54,164 bases of DNA from an uncultured Erysipelotrichaceae bacterium (GCA_900314905.1 OMXA01000012.1:1-54164), one strand, 5' to 3'. Shown: positions 7,943-16,342, numbered from the stretch's first letter. Notes: generated from the letters alone by a model not told the origin. Numbers and translations: made by a program.

Positions 7943-8515
7943 TCACTGCAAAGCCGCAGCCTGTTTTTTCATCACTTTCTCGGCGAGCCTCATGCCGAGG
8001 ATCGCCACGGGGATCGTCAAAAGCAGCATAACGATCAGCATCGGGATGTTGTCGATCACAGGCTTCATGGCGTCCGCGTAGCCCGCAGGCATTTCCTCCA
8101 CGGCCGCAGCGAGCGATCCCGCCGTATCCGTCCACCAATGCGCGGAATAGGCGTAGAAGGAGAAGGCCAGCGGGATGAAGCTCAGAAGTACGCCGCGCAG
8201 CGTTTCATAGCCGCAGAGCTTCCGGATGAGTTCGGCGGCAAGGGCCAGAAGGATCAGCCCGATGATCATCGGCGGGTTTCCCTCTCCCATAATCAGTCCG
8301 ACGATCAGCACAAAGCCGTTCAACAGCAACGCCGCACCGAAGCCCTGGATCGTCGAAGCGGTATAGAGATACAATAAGCTGAACAGGATTGGGACAAAGG
8401 TCCCGGCATAGGCGTAGCAGGCTGGATGGATCAGTCCGCAGCTGGAAGCGAGGACGAACAATCCAAGATAGATCAAGGCCGCGAGCAGAAGACGAAATAC
8501 GGGAAGCTTTTTCAT
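7943..8515 (-). CDS. MptD-family putative ECF transporter S component (copy 2)
   Basis: 190 aa, about six hydrophobic helices, with VEEMPAGYADAMKPVIDNI near residue 135 matching copy 1. The start at 8515 has AGAGGTG as ribosome site and is the first gene after the promoter/operator at 8540-8592. No ECF A or T component is encoded nearby. The S components could work with the two fused ABC proteins in this unit or with a shared ECF module elsewhere. The ligand is unknown. Confidence 0.8.
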   Translation of the reverse strand: MKKLPVFRLLLAALIYLGLFVLASSCGLIHPACYAYAGTFVPILFSLLYLYTASTIQGFGAALLLNGFVLIVGLIMGEGNPPMIIGLILLALAAELIRKLCGYETLRGVLLSFIPLAFSFYAYSAHWWTDTAGSLAAAVEEMPAGYADAMKPVIDNIPMLIVMLLLTIPVAILGMRLAEKVMKKQAAALQ

Positions 8516-8539
8516 TGAGACACCTCTTTTCTTGATATT

Positions 8540-8592
8540 TTAGTTAGGCATGACTAACTAACGGTTTATATGAAAGGCTTGACGATCATCAA
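8540..8592 (-). promoter_or_regulatory. promoter and GTTAG-N6-CTAAC operator of the ABC/MptD unit
   Basis: Minus-strand TTGATG (8592-8587), a 16-base spacer and TATAAA (8570-8565) form a promoter. Directly downstream is a perfect palindrome, TTAGTTAG-N6-CTAACTAA (8540-8561), covering the expected start of transcription. The inner core GTTAG-N6-CTAAC is the same as in the two sites upstream of the 15-gene unit at 18656. A repressor bound here would block initiation, the usual mode for TetR-family proteins. Confidence 0.8.
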
Positions 8593-8597
8593 GCCTT
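8574..8597 (-). terminator. terminator hairpin after the 15-gene unit, overlapping the next promoter
   Basis: AAGGCTTGA (8574-8582) and TCAAGCCTT (8589-8597) are exact complements around six bases. On the minus strand the hairpin follows the alpha/beta hydrolase stop and is followed only by TTTCAT, a weak U-tract. The -35 of the next promoter lies inside the stem, so terminator and promoter share bases. Leaky read-through into the transporter unit is likely. Confidence 0.55.
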
Positions 8598-8610
8598 GTA
8601 TTTTTATGCT

Positions 8611-9387
8611 TTATCGTTCCTCGAAGAAAGCCAGCGCCTGCGCGGCAAACTCCTTCGGATGCATCATGACGTATTCGCCGTGCATGCTGTGCGGGATTGT
8701 TACCACTTCGATCTGCGGCAGATATTCCCGGTACCATTTCAGATCCCGGTAGCGGCCGGACCATTCCTCGTCCCCGACCCAGAACTGGATCTTTGACGGG
8801 ATAGCCGGAGCCTTCTTCGGTACGGAGTAGTTGTTGGCGGACCAGAAGATGTTCCAGATCGTTTTATTGCTGAAGGTCTTCAGGTATTTCCGCATTTCCT
8901 CGTATTCTGCTCTGTAGTGTTCAGGATCCCTTGCATAGCGCTCCGGCGGGCAGCCGAGCGCCATCAACCGGATCGAAGTCCGCGCAGTCTTGATCATGAA
9001 GAAGTCCTTTACGCAGATCAGTTTGCAGACCCATTTTGGGAGCTGATAAGGCGCCGTTCCGGCGTCTATGATGACTCTCTCCGCCGGGATGTCCTGCGTC
9101 GTCAGAAAACGGACCGCCATCCCGCCGCCGAAGCTGAGCCCATACAGCGCGTCCAACCGATCGATGCCGCGCTCTTTCAGCCAGCAGACCGTATCGTCCA
9201 CGGTCCTTTCCACGGAGATAAAGTCCGTCCCTTCCTCCGGGTCGTGTCCATCCGGCGTCACCAAAAGGACATGGAACCGCGCCGCCAGCTCCCGTGCGGC
9301 ATAGGCGAATTCCTGCCAGGGCTCGCAGCTCCCCGGGAAGAAGAGGAGGACCTTTTCATTCTGTTGTCCGAATTCGTGAATCAGCAT
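8611..9387 (-). CDS. alpha/beta hydrolase
   Basis: 258 aa. The nucleophile elbow GLSFGG gives Ser85, preceded by an oxyanion region LLFFPGSCEPW. A late PHSMHGEYVMMHP supplies the catalytic His, and the acid is probably in WVGDEEWSG. No signal peptide, so cytoplasmic. It is the last gene of the 15-gene unit, with its ribosome site (GAGGAAA) just after the stop of the preceding membrane-protein gene. Candidate role: hydrolysing an ester or amide bond of the compound handled by this cluster. Substrate unknown. Confidence 0.8.
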   Translation of the reverse strand: MLIHEFGQQNEKVLLFFPGSCEPWQEFAYAARELAARFHVLLVTPDGHDPEEGTDFISVERTVDDTVCWLKERGIDRLDALYGLSFGGGMAVRFLTTQDIPAERVIIDAGTAPYQLPKWVCKLICVKDFFMIKTARTSIRLMALGCPPERYARDPEHYRAEYEEMRKYLKTFSNKTIWNIFWSANNYSVPKKAPAIPSKIQFWVGDEEWSGRYRDLKWYREYLPQIEVVTIPHSMHGEYVMMHPKEFAAQALAFFEER

Positions 9388-9397
9388 GACGATTTCC

Positions 9398-9877
9398 TCA
9401 AAACAGCAAAACGACGATTCCGGCCACGAGAGCCGCGCCGACGATCCAGATCAGCGTCAGGATGCCGCGCTTTTTCATAACCTGCGGCCAGGCCTGAACG
9501 AAGGGGATCTCCTCGGTCCCCGGAATGATCCAAAAGCGGCTGTGTCCGACCCAAAGCCGGTCGATGACAATGCCGTCGTACCAGTTCATGACCTCAAGAA
9601 ACAGCAGCGCCTGCCAATAAGCCGGCCAAAAGCGGCGGACGCCGTTCCAGAGTCCGATGATCAGTACCAGCGCCGAGAGCATGACCAGAAAGAACGGGAT
9701 CATGAAGTACTTCCTTTTTCTGGCGACGGTCTCCCGATTTGTCAGGCCGAGGGCATATACCTTTTCCTGTACAGGCTTGGGATAGAAATACAGTCCGTTC
9801 AACGCGCTGCTGCCCACAGCGAGCTTCACCATCATTGTAAACAGGGCGCAGAACAGAATCAGCTGCAAAACGATCAT
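9398..9877 (-). CDS. small membrane protein, paralogue of 11230-11733
   Basis: 159 aa with about four hydrophobic helices (N-terminal, about 55-75, 85-105 and C-terminal). Between helices lies MNWYDGIVIDRLWVGHSRFW followed by IIPGTEEI, which aligns by eye with FDIVCLDWLLLTKSHFF plus YPETEG in the protein at 11230-11733. So this unit contains two related membrane proteins, each beside an ATC-hydrolase-like gene. I recognise no named family. Function unknown. Confidence 0.65.
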   Translation of the reverse strand: MIVLQLILFCALFTMMVKLAVGSSALNGLYFYPKPVQEKVYALGLTNRETVARKRKYFMIPFFLVMLSALVLIIGLWNGVRRFWPAYWQALLFLEVMNWYDGIVIDRLWVGHSRFWIIPGTEEIPFVQAWPQVMKKRGILTLIWIVGAALVAGIVVLLF

Positions 9878-9890
9878 ATCTTAGCCGCCC

Positions 9891-10499
9891 CTAATCTTTC
9901 CTGATGCAAAAATCGCAGCGTTCACCGCCCCGACCGAGCGTTGACGTCCGTTCAAACTTTAGACCCGGCAGGTCGCCGTAAACATGGTCATCCGCCCCGC
10001 AGGAGATCTTCGTTAGCTCCGGGCATCCCAGCTCCGTAAAATAGCGGTTGTACGGGCAGGACACCACGTCCATCCGGTACTCGCCCTTCTTCTTCGGGTA
10101 GAAAACGTTTTTAAATCCGCTGTTTTCTCCGAACATCTTACGGGTCAGCGGATCCCACATCTTTACAAACAGGCTTTGCATACCGGGCAAGCGCAGCAGC
10201 GCCGAGAGCTTCTTCGCGGCAGCGTCCGCCGTTTTGAAGGTTGCGTCTTCTATGACCCGGTAGGCATCATCCTGGCCGATGCTCTCTTTCAAAGTCAGAT
10301 AGATGGCGGCAGCCGGGAAGATCTTGTTTTCCGTATGGAAACGCACGCCGTCGGAGAGGGAAGTGTACTGCTCCAGCAGCGAGGCCAGCCTGTCCGTCGC
10401 CTTCTGCCACAGGGCGTCGCTCTGCGCCTTCGGCAGCCGACGGTCGATCTCCGCTTTGAATCTGCCTTTCTTTTTCATGATCTTCTGAGAAGATGTCAT
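9891..10499 (-). CDS. L-2-amino-thiazoline-4-carboxylate (ATC) hydrolase family protein, copy 1
   Basis: 202 aa, soluble. The C-terminal half has the family's cysteine pattern: SCPYN (C148), C159, ISCGADDH (C167) and ERCDFC (C195, C198). The family is named after an enzyme opening the thiazoline ring of ATC on the way to cysteine, but most gut Firmicute members have no tested activity. The cysteines together with Asp could bind a metal or an Fe-S cluster; that is inference. The start overlaps the stop of copy 2 by four bases. Confidence 0.75.
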   Translation of the reverse strand: MTSSQKIMKKKGRFKAEIDRRLPKAQSDALWQKATDRLASLLEQYTSLSDGVRFHTENKIFPAAAIYLTLKESIGQDDAYRVIEDATFKTADAAAKKLSALLRLPGMQSLFVKMWDPLTRKMFGENSGFKNVFYPKKKGEYRMDVVSCPYNRYFTELGCPELTKISCGADDHVYGDLPGLKFERTSTLGRGGERCDFCIRKD

Positions 10500-11233
10500 T
10501 TCCTGCTCCTTTGCGAATCATTCTTTTTTCGGCTGATGATAAGGCCCTGCTCGTTCTTCACGTTTTCATAGTTTGCAGCGAGCGGGTTCCTGTCTCCGAC
10601 AATGCAGTAATCGCAGCATTCAGAAGAGCCGCAGGTGCCCTCCCGGATCAGCGCCGCGTGAAGCTTCTGCATGGCAAGGTGGTCGCAGTTGCACATTAAC
10701 GGCAGCACGTCCTCCAGATGGCGCCGTTTGGCAAATTCGGCATTCGGACATTGGGTAAAGCTGTAGCGGACGACGCCGTTGGCCCTGTCGTAGGAGTAAT
10801 ACCCCATGCGGAAGGACGCGGGGAATGCCTTGATCTCTTTTTCTCTGAGGTCATTTGCGCGCTTGAAGGCCTTGTTTGCCAGGCGGTTATCCAATCGACG
10901 GTTGAGATCAAATACCTTTCCCAGCACGTCAAAGCTACCCATAAAGCAGTCATAAACATCCTGCTGTACATCCTCCAGCGGCGGCTTGTCCGGCACGGTT
11001 ACGTACCAGGCGAAGATCAGAATCGGGTCATAGATGCTCACGGTCATTTTCACGCCGCCAAGTGCAGGCTCATCCTTCAAGAATTCCGCATACTGCAGTT
11101 GGATCTTTTCCCACAGCTCGGACGCTGTTTTTTCGTCATAATAGCGATGCAGCAGCTTCTGAACACACTGCTTTGCCTTTTTGGTATAGATCGCATGTTT
11201 GGAACGGTCAATCGGTAAGTCTTTTTCTTTCAC
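10496..11233 (-). CDS. ATC hydrolase family protein, copy 2
   Basis: 245 aa from a GTG at 11233 that has GGAGGG five bases upstream and overlaps the preceding stop as GTGA; an ATG at 11251 lacks a comparable site. The conserved pattern is TQCPNAEF, then PLMCNCDH, then SSECCDYC near the C-terminus, followed by a basic tail of about 35 residues ending RKKNDSQRSRK. Soluble. It sits between a small membrane protein and copy 1. Same caveats on substrate as copy 1. Confidence 0.75.
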   Translation of the reverse strand: MKEKDLPIDRSKHAIYTKKAKQCVQKLLHRYYDEKTASELWEKIQLQYAEFLKDEPALGGVKMTVSIYDPILIFAWYVTVPDKPPLEDVQQDVYDCFMGSFDVLGKVFDLNRRLDNRLANKAFKRANDLREKEIKAFPASFRMGYYSYDRANGVVRYSFTQCPNAEFAKRRHLEDVLPLMCNCDHLAMQKLHAALIREGTCGSSECCDYCIVGDRNPLAANYENVKNEQGLIISRKKNDSQRSRK

Positions 11234-11733
11234 AGCTGCCCTCCGAACCACATCGCAATAAGCGCCATCAGCGCCGCAGCGAACGGGAAAACCGCCAGAC
11301 GGATCATCTGCTCTTTCCGGTTGAAGCCGAAGGAATGATACCCCGCACAGCCCTCCGTCTCAGGGTAGAAGTGCTGGAAGAAATGCGACTTTGTCAGCAG
11401 CAGCCAGTCCAGGCAGACGATATCGAAGGCCTTCCAGAGATAGAGCATGACGGCGAACCTCAGCCAATGCTGCCAGAAAGAAAAATCGTTCTTTACGCCG
11501 TCCCAGCCGCCGTACACGAACGCACCGACCATGGCGAACAGACTGATGATCGCCAGCTTCCAGCCGAGCGCATGCGCCCCCGGAAAGCGCTCCTGGTGCT
11601 CGATCGCCGCGGCCTGGATATCTTTCGGCGCGGTGGTGAAAAAGCGCCTGTCCTGGATCATCGCGACTGCGGCGTACAAAAGCAGACACACCGATAGGAT
11701 AAAAACGAGAGTCAGCAACAAGGTAAGCAGCAT
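11230..11733 (-). CDS. small membrane protein, paralogue of 9398-9877
   Basis: 167 aa with four hydrophobic stretches: the first 25 residues, about 57-75, about 90-110 and the last 25. The conserved loop FDIVCLDWLLLTKSHFF with YPETEGCAGY parallels the paralogue at 9398-9877. The gene order membrane protein, ATC-like, ATC-like, membrane protein is mirror-symmetric and suggests duplication of a two-gene module. Function unknown. Confidence 0.65.
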   Translation of the reverse strand: MLLTLLLTLVFILSVCLLLYAAVAMIQDRRFFTTAPKDIQAAAIEHQERFPGAHALGWKLAIISLFAMVGAFVYGGWDGVKNDFSFWQHWLRFAVMLYLWKAFDIVCLDWLLLTKSHFFQHFYPETEGCAGYHSFGFNRKEQMIRLAVFPFAAALMALIAMWFGGQL

Positions 11734-11740
11734 CCGATCC

Positions 11741-12364
11741 TCACTTTCTTGCCAGCACGGTGATCCACGGCATCTCCGGGTGATGCTCCGCCTTGATCTC
11801 CGAAAAACCTGCGGCTTTCATAGCATTCTGAAGCTGCTGCACCGTATAGTAAGCCATTCCATCTATGATTTTCGCGTATCGGAGGGTCACCTCGTCCGTA
11901 CCGTCCGATTCGTTGCAAATCAAAAAAGATCCGCCCGGCTTCAGCACACGGTACACTTCGGTAAAACACTTCTCCAGACCGGGCCAGAAATAGACGGTTT
12001 CAAAAGCGGTTGCCAGATCAAAGCCGTCCACTTCAAAGGGAAGCGCGGAGACGTTTCCCTGTACCACGCTGCACCTGCCAGCCCTGATCGCCTGACGATT
12101 TGTTTTCTTCGTCATCTCAACGGAGACTTCGGAATAATCCAGTGCGGTAAGCTTTGCTTTCGGATAGCGTTTCAGGAGCTCACGGGCGTTTCGGCCGCCT
12201 CCGCACCCAAGATCGACTATGGCAGATGCGTCGATACCGCGCAGAGAGGACATGCCCCATTCGGCCAGTTTTGCGTGGCCGATGTTCATGCCTCCTGCCA
12301 TCAGCTTTCCGAGAAAGCCCTCCGGCTTCCGGGTCTGATTGCACAGTTTTTGAAAAAGGCCCAT
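11741..12364 (-). CDS. class I SAM-dependent methyltransferase
   Basis: 207 aa from the ATG at 12364, reading MGLFQKLCNQTRKPEGFLGK. The frame stays open further upstream, but only by reading antisense-like sequence inside the previous gene, so I reject the longer form. SAM-binding motif I is IVDLGCGGGRNARELLKRYP near residue 50, with the acidic end of strand 2 at LTALDYS and motif IV-like GNVSALPFEVDGFDLATAFE. This matches the UbiE/type-11 group of small-molecule methyltransferases. Its neighbours on both sides belong to the same transcription unit. Confidence 0.85.
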   Translation of the reverse strand: MGLFQKLCNQTRKPEGFLGKLMAGGMNIGHAKLAEWGMSSLRGIDASAIVDLGCGGGRNARELLKRYPKAKLTALDYSEVSVEMTKKTNRQAIRAGRCSVVQGNVSALPFEVDGFDLATAFETVYFWPGLEKCFTEVYRVLKPGGSFLICNESDGTDEVTLRYAKIIDGMAYYTVQQLQNAMKAAGFSEIKAEHHPEMPWITVLARK

Positions 12365-12374
12365 GTTTCTCGCC

Positions 12375-13160
12375 TCACTTTTTCCCAATGAGGAGGGCGG
12401 AACCGGCGAGCTCCATCCAGACGGATTCCCATTTCGTGATCCAGGTCCCGTCCGTTGTGTCGATAAGCCGGACGTCCGCATAGCCCATGTCTTTCAGTTT
12501 CTTTACAAACGCCTGCATATCGCCGTACTTTGCTTTGGAAAAGATGTCGTGGATCGCAAACATGCCGCCCTTTTTCAGCACCCGCAGGGTCTCCAACAGG
12601 TAGGCCTGCCGGTCGCCGGGAATATTGTGGTAGACATAGTTGCTCACCACCGCGTCGAAGCTTTCATCCGGGAAATCAAGGTGCGTCGCATCTCCTCGCT
12701 GAAAGCTGACGTTGCTCACACCCTCGGCTTTGGCGTTGCTCTCACACAGGGGCTTGTTGAAGGAGGCGTATTCCTTTCCCCAGCGGTCGATGCCGATAAA
12801 GGCAGCCGTCGGATTGCGCTTGGCGCAGGCAATGGCCAGCGCCCCGCTGCCGCAGCCGACATCAAGCCCTTTGCCGTCGTCCGGCAGTTTGACGTATCCC
12901 GCGATCCCTTCGATGATCTTCCGGGACATCTGCCGCTTTCCGTTATAGGAGAAGGCGCGGTAAAGGAGGATCATCCAGACAGAAACGCACAGCCCAATGA
13001 TCGTTCCTGCGAGGAAGACGATAAACAGCACGGTTTTCAACGTGCCGGAAACAATCCCCGTCAGTCCGAATACGATAAACAAAATCAGGAATACTGCTGT
13101 CGCAGCAAAGCCGGAAAGTACCATGCCTTTCGGCATCCAGTTTTTGTAATCAGGCTTCAT
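12375..13160 (-). CDS. membrane-anchored class I SAM methyltransferase
   Basis: 261 aa. Two long hydrophobic helices in residues 12-70 (FAATAVFLILFIVFGLTGIV and VLFIVFLAGTIIGLCVSVWM) anchor a cytoplasmic methyltransferase domain with LDVGCGSGALAIACAKRNP, FIGIDRWG and FDAVVSNYVYHNIPG. The start overlaps the MBL-fold gene stop by four bases. Membrane attachment suggests a lipophilic substrate or coupling to the membrane proteins of the same unit. Substrate unknown. Confidence 0.8.
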   Translation of the reverse strand: MKPDYKNWMPKGMVLSGFAATAVFLILFIVFGLTGIVSGTLKTVLFIVFLAGTIIGLCVSVWMILLYRAFSYNGKRQMSRKIIEGIAGYVKLPDDGKGLDVGCGSGALAIACAKRNPTAAFIGIDRWGKEYASFNKPLCESNAKAEGVSNVSFQRGDATHLDFPDESFDAVVSNYVYHNIPGDRQAYLLETLRVLKKGGMFAIHDIFSKAKYGDMQAFVKKLKDMGYADVRLIDTTDGTWITKWESVWMELAGSALLIGKK

Positions 13161-14023
13161 GTCGTCTTCACCTTTCTCAGCCGCACGGTCCGTGCGCTCT
13201 CTTCCGTATCATCGTCCTCAACGTAGCCGTCATAAGGCGCAGCGGGGTCGGTGTATTTCTCCGCAAAAGGTTTACATAATTCTTTTCTGCGGAGGAATGC
13301 AAAGTCGAGATCGTCCGTCCAGCCTGTGTGCCCGGTGATGATCTTCAGAGGTTTGTTTCGTCTGCGGAGTTCCTTCTCCAGCTTTTCCAGCGAACGGACC
13401 GCCAGCTTGTTGTCCTCGGCCAGCGTGGCGATAAAGCTGTAGCCTCCGTCCGCCCCGAACCAGATCGTGTCGCCGGTGAAAAGGTACTCGTCGTCAATGA
13501 GATAGACCATGTGGCCCCAGGTGTGGCCGGGAACCAGCAGGCACTCGATCTTGATATCGCCGATCTGAAAGACCTCGCCGTCGCGCAGCAGGACCTTTTT
13601 GTTCTCCATCCTGACCATTGGCAATTTATATAGCCCGTGGAATACTTTTCTCCGTGTCTCGCCGGTGAGATAGCGGTTCTCGATCTCGCCGATATAGACG
13701 GTGGCGTCGCGGAAAAGCTGCTCGCTGTCCGTCTCCAGCGCGCCGACGTGGTCTGTGTCCTGGTGCGTGATCAGAATATGTTGGATGGTCGACGGATCGA
13801 TGTCCAGCCAGCCCATCTTTTCCCGCAGCCGGGCGTAGTTATAGCCCGCGTCGATCATGATCGTGACGTTGTTCTTCGTGTAAAAGTAGATGTTGGCGAC
13901 CCACTCACGCACACAGGCGACATGCTCGTCGATGCGTCCGGTGTTCAGAGGCTTGAAGATTGCCTTACCGCGAAACAGCAGGCTCATGGACTTTTTCTGA
14001 TGGTCCGAATCTTTCCTTGCCAT
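13157..14023 (-). CDS. metallo-beta-lactamase-fold hydrolase
   Basis: 288 aa. The metal motif reads THQDTDHVGA (H87, D89, D91, H92): an HxDxDH variant in which Asp replaces the second His of the classical HxHxDH. Later ligands are VPGHTWGHMVYL, FTGDTIWF and ITGHTGW. The C-terminus is acidic then basic (DDDTEESARTVRLRK). Soluble. Members of this fold cleave thioesters, lactones or phosphodiesters, so assignment stops at fold level. Lies between two methyltransferase genes. Confidence 0.85.
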   Translation of the reverse strand: MARKDSDHQKKSMSLLFRGKAIFKPLNTGRIDEHVACVREWVANIYFYTKNNVTIMIDAGYNYARLREKMGWLDIDPSTIQHILITHQDTDHVGALETDSEQLFRDATVYIGEIENRYLTGETRRKVFHGLYKLPMVRMENKKVLLRDGEVFQIGDIKIECLLVPGHTWGHMVYLIDDEYLFTGDTIWFGADGGYSFIATLAEDNKLAVRSLEKLEKELRRRNKPLKIITGHTGWTDDLDFAFLRRKELCKPFAEKYTDPAAPYDGYVEDDDTEESARTVRLRKVKTT

Positions 14024-14032
14024 CTCTCGACC

Positions 14033-14713
14033 TCACTTTCTGCAGCGGAAGCAGCCCATGCCTTCCAAGGAAGACACGCTGACTTCTTCATACATGCCTG
14101 TCAAACGTTGGCGCAGGCTGTCCTCCGTCTCAAAGGGCGGGGTAAAGAAACCCTTCGGGACATACAGCTTTTTGATGAACCAGTCGGTCCTTTTGCATCC
14201 GCCCTGAATGTAAAAGCAGCCGCAGAAGGTCCCGCCCTTCTTCAATACGCGGTATGTTTCGCGCCAGGCCGCTTCCTTGTCCGGAAAAGCGTGGAAGCCG
14301 TTCAGGGAGAGGACGATATCAAAACTCTCGTCTTCAAAGGGCAGCGCGCCGACATCTCCCTGCACGAAGGTGATATTATTGATCCCGGCGTGTTCGGCGC
14401 GTTTTTGCGCCGTTTCCATCATGGCGGCGGAGTAGTCCAGGCAGGTGATCTCAGCCTCCGGGAGATCTTTGTAGACCGGCATGGTCAGCACGCCCGTTCC
14501 GACCGGAACCTCCAGCAGCTTCCCGGAGAAATCTTCCGGAATCCCCGACAGCGCTTTTTCCAGGTACCGGAGGTTCTTGTCTCCGTCCATGTTCCAGACG
14601 ATCCGGCAGATCGCCTTTCCGGCAAGCGTGGAATATGTCATCATCCCGTCATAGAAGCTGGCATGACCGCCCGTCAGCTTATATGCGCTTTTGATCTGTT
14701 CTTTCCGGGTCAT
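14033..14713 (-). CDS. class I SAM-dependent methyltransferase
   Basis: 226 aa. Motif I LLEVPVGTGVLTMPVYKD has the usual DxGxG acidic residue replaced by the EVPVGTG form, followed by ITCLDYSAAMME and FVQGDVGALPFEDESFDIVL. The C-terminus ends GMGCFRCRK, with two cysteines two residues apart. Soluble. Likely a small-molecule methyltransferase; the substrate is not evident. Confidence 0.85.
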   Translation of the reverse strand: MTRKEQIKSAYKLTGGHASFYDGMMTYSTLAGKAICRIVWNMDGDKNLRYLEKALSGIPEDFSGKLLEVPVGTGVLTMPVYKDLPEAEITCLDYSAAMMETAQKRAEHAGINNITFVQGDVGALPFEDESFDIVLSLNGFHAFPDKEAAWRETYRVLKKGGTFCGCFYIQGGCKRTDWFIKKLYVPKGFFTPPFETEDSLRQRLTGMYEEVSVSSLEGMGCFRCRK

Positions 14714-14717
14714 TCGC

Positions 14718-15551
14718 TTATCCTCCGAAAACGATCTTCACGATCTTCATCTTCACCAGACTGTCGCAGAAGCGGATCATCAGCTTGTGAAAAAGCCCCA
14801 CGTTCTTATAAATATCCCGGTAGCCCCGCATGTAGCTCTTTGCAGTCACAGCGGCGAAATGATCGCTCCAAGACTCCAACTCTTTCTCATTTTCAAGAGA
14901 GAAGAAGGCGCTCACATCGGTGATCCCGGCCTCTTTGAGCCAGGTCTTCCGCATCAGCTTCGCGCCGCGTTCGTTGCAGGAGTCGAAAACCAGCACCGCG
15001 CCGGGGAAGCGCTCTGCCATGGCGGAGAACAAACGCCTGACGTCCTCGGTTTTGAAGTAGTATAACACCCCGGCGGCGAAGAATACCGCGCCGTTTGAAG
15101 CGTCGATCGCGTCCATCCATGTGAAGTCGTTGAGATCGCAGGCAAGATTTGTTTCCCGTTCCCCGGTGGGCAGCAGGTCGCTCCGCACTCGGATCACGTC
15201 CGCAAAATCCAGGTTGTATCCCCGGCAGCGTCCGTTGTCCACCTTGGAAAAGGTGTCATCCAGCCCACAGCCGAGATTGACCACGGCGGCCTCCGGGGAC
15301 TCTTTCAGATAGGCCTCGACCTCGCAGCGCAGGTCATACTGCCGCTGCGCCACCTCCAGCGCGCCGAAGAGTCCCGCCGGGGACTCCATCTTTTTCCGCT
15401 TCTCTGCAAAGTCATAATCCAGCGAATCACAGATGCGCTTTGCCGCCGGATCGGAGAATAGTTCCGGGAAGCGTTCGGAACAAACCAGCCGCCCGAAGAG
15501 CGGGATGACCAGCGTCTCCTGCACTGTGTTTTTCTCAATGTGGTATTTCAT
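14718..15551 (-). CDS. leucine-carboxyl-methyltransferase-like (LCMT/PPM family) SAM methyltransferase
   Basis: 277 aa. The N-terminus (VQETLVIPLFGRL, SLDYDF) plus VVNLGCGLDDTFSKVD and YNLDFADVIRVRSDLLP are typical of the LCMT-like family, which in bacteria often methylates carboxyl or hydroxyl groups of polyketide- or peptide-like molecules. A C-terminal part follows (RGYRDIYKNVGLFHKLMIRF). It belongs to a different methyltransferase family from its three neighbours in the unit. Start at 15551, first in its row after the ZIP gene. Substrate unknown. Confidence 0.85.
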   Translation of the reverse strand: MKYHIEKNTVQETLVIPLFGRLVCSERFPELFSDPAAKRICDSLDYDFAEKRKKMESPAGLFGALEVAQRQYDLRCEVEAYLKESPEAAVVNLGCGLDDTFSKVDNGRCRGYNLDFADVIRVRSDLLPTGERETNLACDLNDFTWMDAIDASNGAVFFAAGVLYYFKTEDVRRLFSAMAERFPGAVLVFDSCNERGAKLMRKTWLKEAGITDVSAFFSLENEKELESWSDHFAAVTAKSYMRGYRDIYKNVGLFHKLMIRFCDSLVKMKIVKIVFGG

Positions 15552-15562
15552 ATGTCTTCACC

Positions 15563-16342
15563 TTATCCCAACGCCACGTCCAGCGCCATCATCAGGCTGA
15601 AGCCGATGGCAAAGGACACGACGCCGATGTTGGAATGTTCGCCCGCGGACATTTCCGGGATCAGTTCCTCCACGACCACGTAGAGCATGGCGCCCGCCGC
15701 GAAGGACAGCAGATAGGGCATAGCCGGCACCACCAGCCCCGCTACGATCACAGTCAGCGCGCCGAAAACAGGCTCGACCGCGCCGGAGAGAACGCCCAGC
15801 CAGAAGGACTTCGGCTTGCTCTTGCCCTCGGCGTAGAGCGGCATGGAGATGATCGCACCCTCCGGGAAGTTCTGAATGGCGATACCCAACGCCAGAGCCA
15901 GCGCACCGCCCGCTGTGATGTTTCCCGAACCGCTTAAAAGCCCTGCATAGACGACGCCCACCGCCATCCCCTCGGGTATGTTGTGCAGGGTCACGGCAAG
16001 GACCATCATGGCGGTCCGTGTCAAATGGCTCTTCGGTCCCTCCGCCTGGTCGATGCTCCGGTGCAGATGCGGGACGACATGATCGAGCAGCAGCAAAAAC
16101 AGGATGCCTGCCCAGAAACCGAGGAAGGCCGGAAGAAAGGCGAGCTGCCCCATAGCGGAAGACTGCTCGATAGCCGGGACGATCAGGCTCCAGATGGAAG
16201 CCGCCACCATGACGCCTGCCGCGAAGCCGGTCAGCGCTCGCTGCACGCCGCGCTTCAGGTCGTTTTTCAGAAAGAACACGCAGGCGGCTCCGGCTGAAGT
16301 GCCGATAAAGGGGATCAGAAGCCCCGTGAAGACCGCGTTCAT
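15563..16342 (-). CDS. ZIP-family metal transporter
   Basis: 259 aa, about eight hydrophobic helices. Helix 4 carries the metal motif HNIPEGMAVG and helix 5 carries QNFPEGAIISMP, the GufA-like pattern in which Gln replaces the first His of helix 5. This family carries zinc, iron or manganese inwards. The start overlaps the HMA gene stop by four bases. Its place in a unit with an HMA protein and ABC uptake genes points to a metal connection for the whole cluster. Confidence 0.9.
   Translation of the reverse strand: MNAVFTGLLIPFIGTSAGAACVFFLKNDLKRGVQRALTGFAAGVMVAASIWSLIVPAIEQSSAMGQLAFLPAFLGFWAGILFLLLLDHVVPHLHRSIDQAEGPKSHLTRTAMMVLAVTLHNIPEGMAVGVVYAGLLSGSGNITAGGALALALGIAIQNFPEGAIISMPLYAEGKSKPKSFWLGVLSGAVEPVFGALTVIVAGLVVPAMPYLLSFAAGAMLYVVVEELIPEMSAGEHSNIGVVSFAIGFSLMMALDVALG

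Noticed and set aside
12365-12481. N-terminal extension of the methyltransferase
   Set aside because: It lies within the preceding gene and lacks a ribosome site; a good start exists at 12364.
13637-14923. 428-aa plus-strand frame
   Set aside because: Spans three real minus-strand genes with intact family motifs; no ribosome site and antiframe-like composition.
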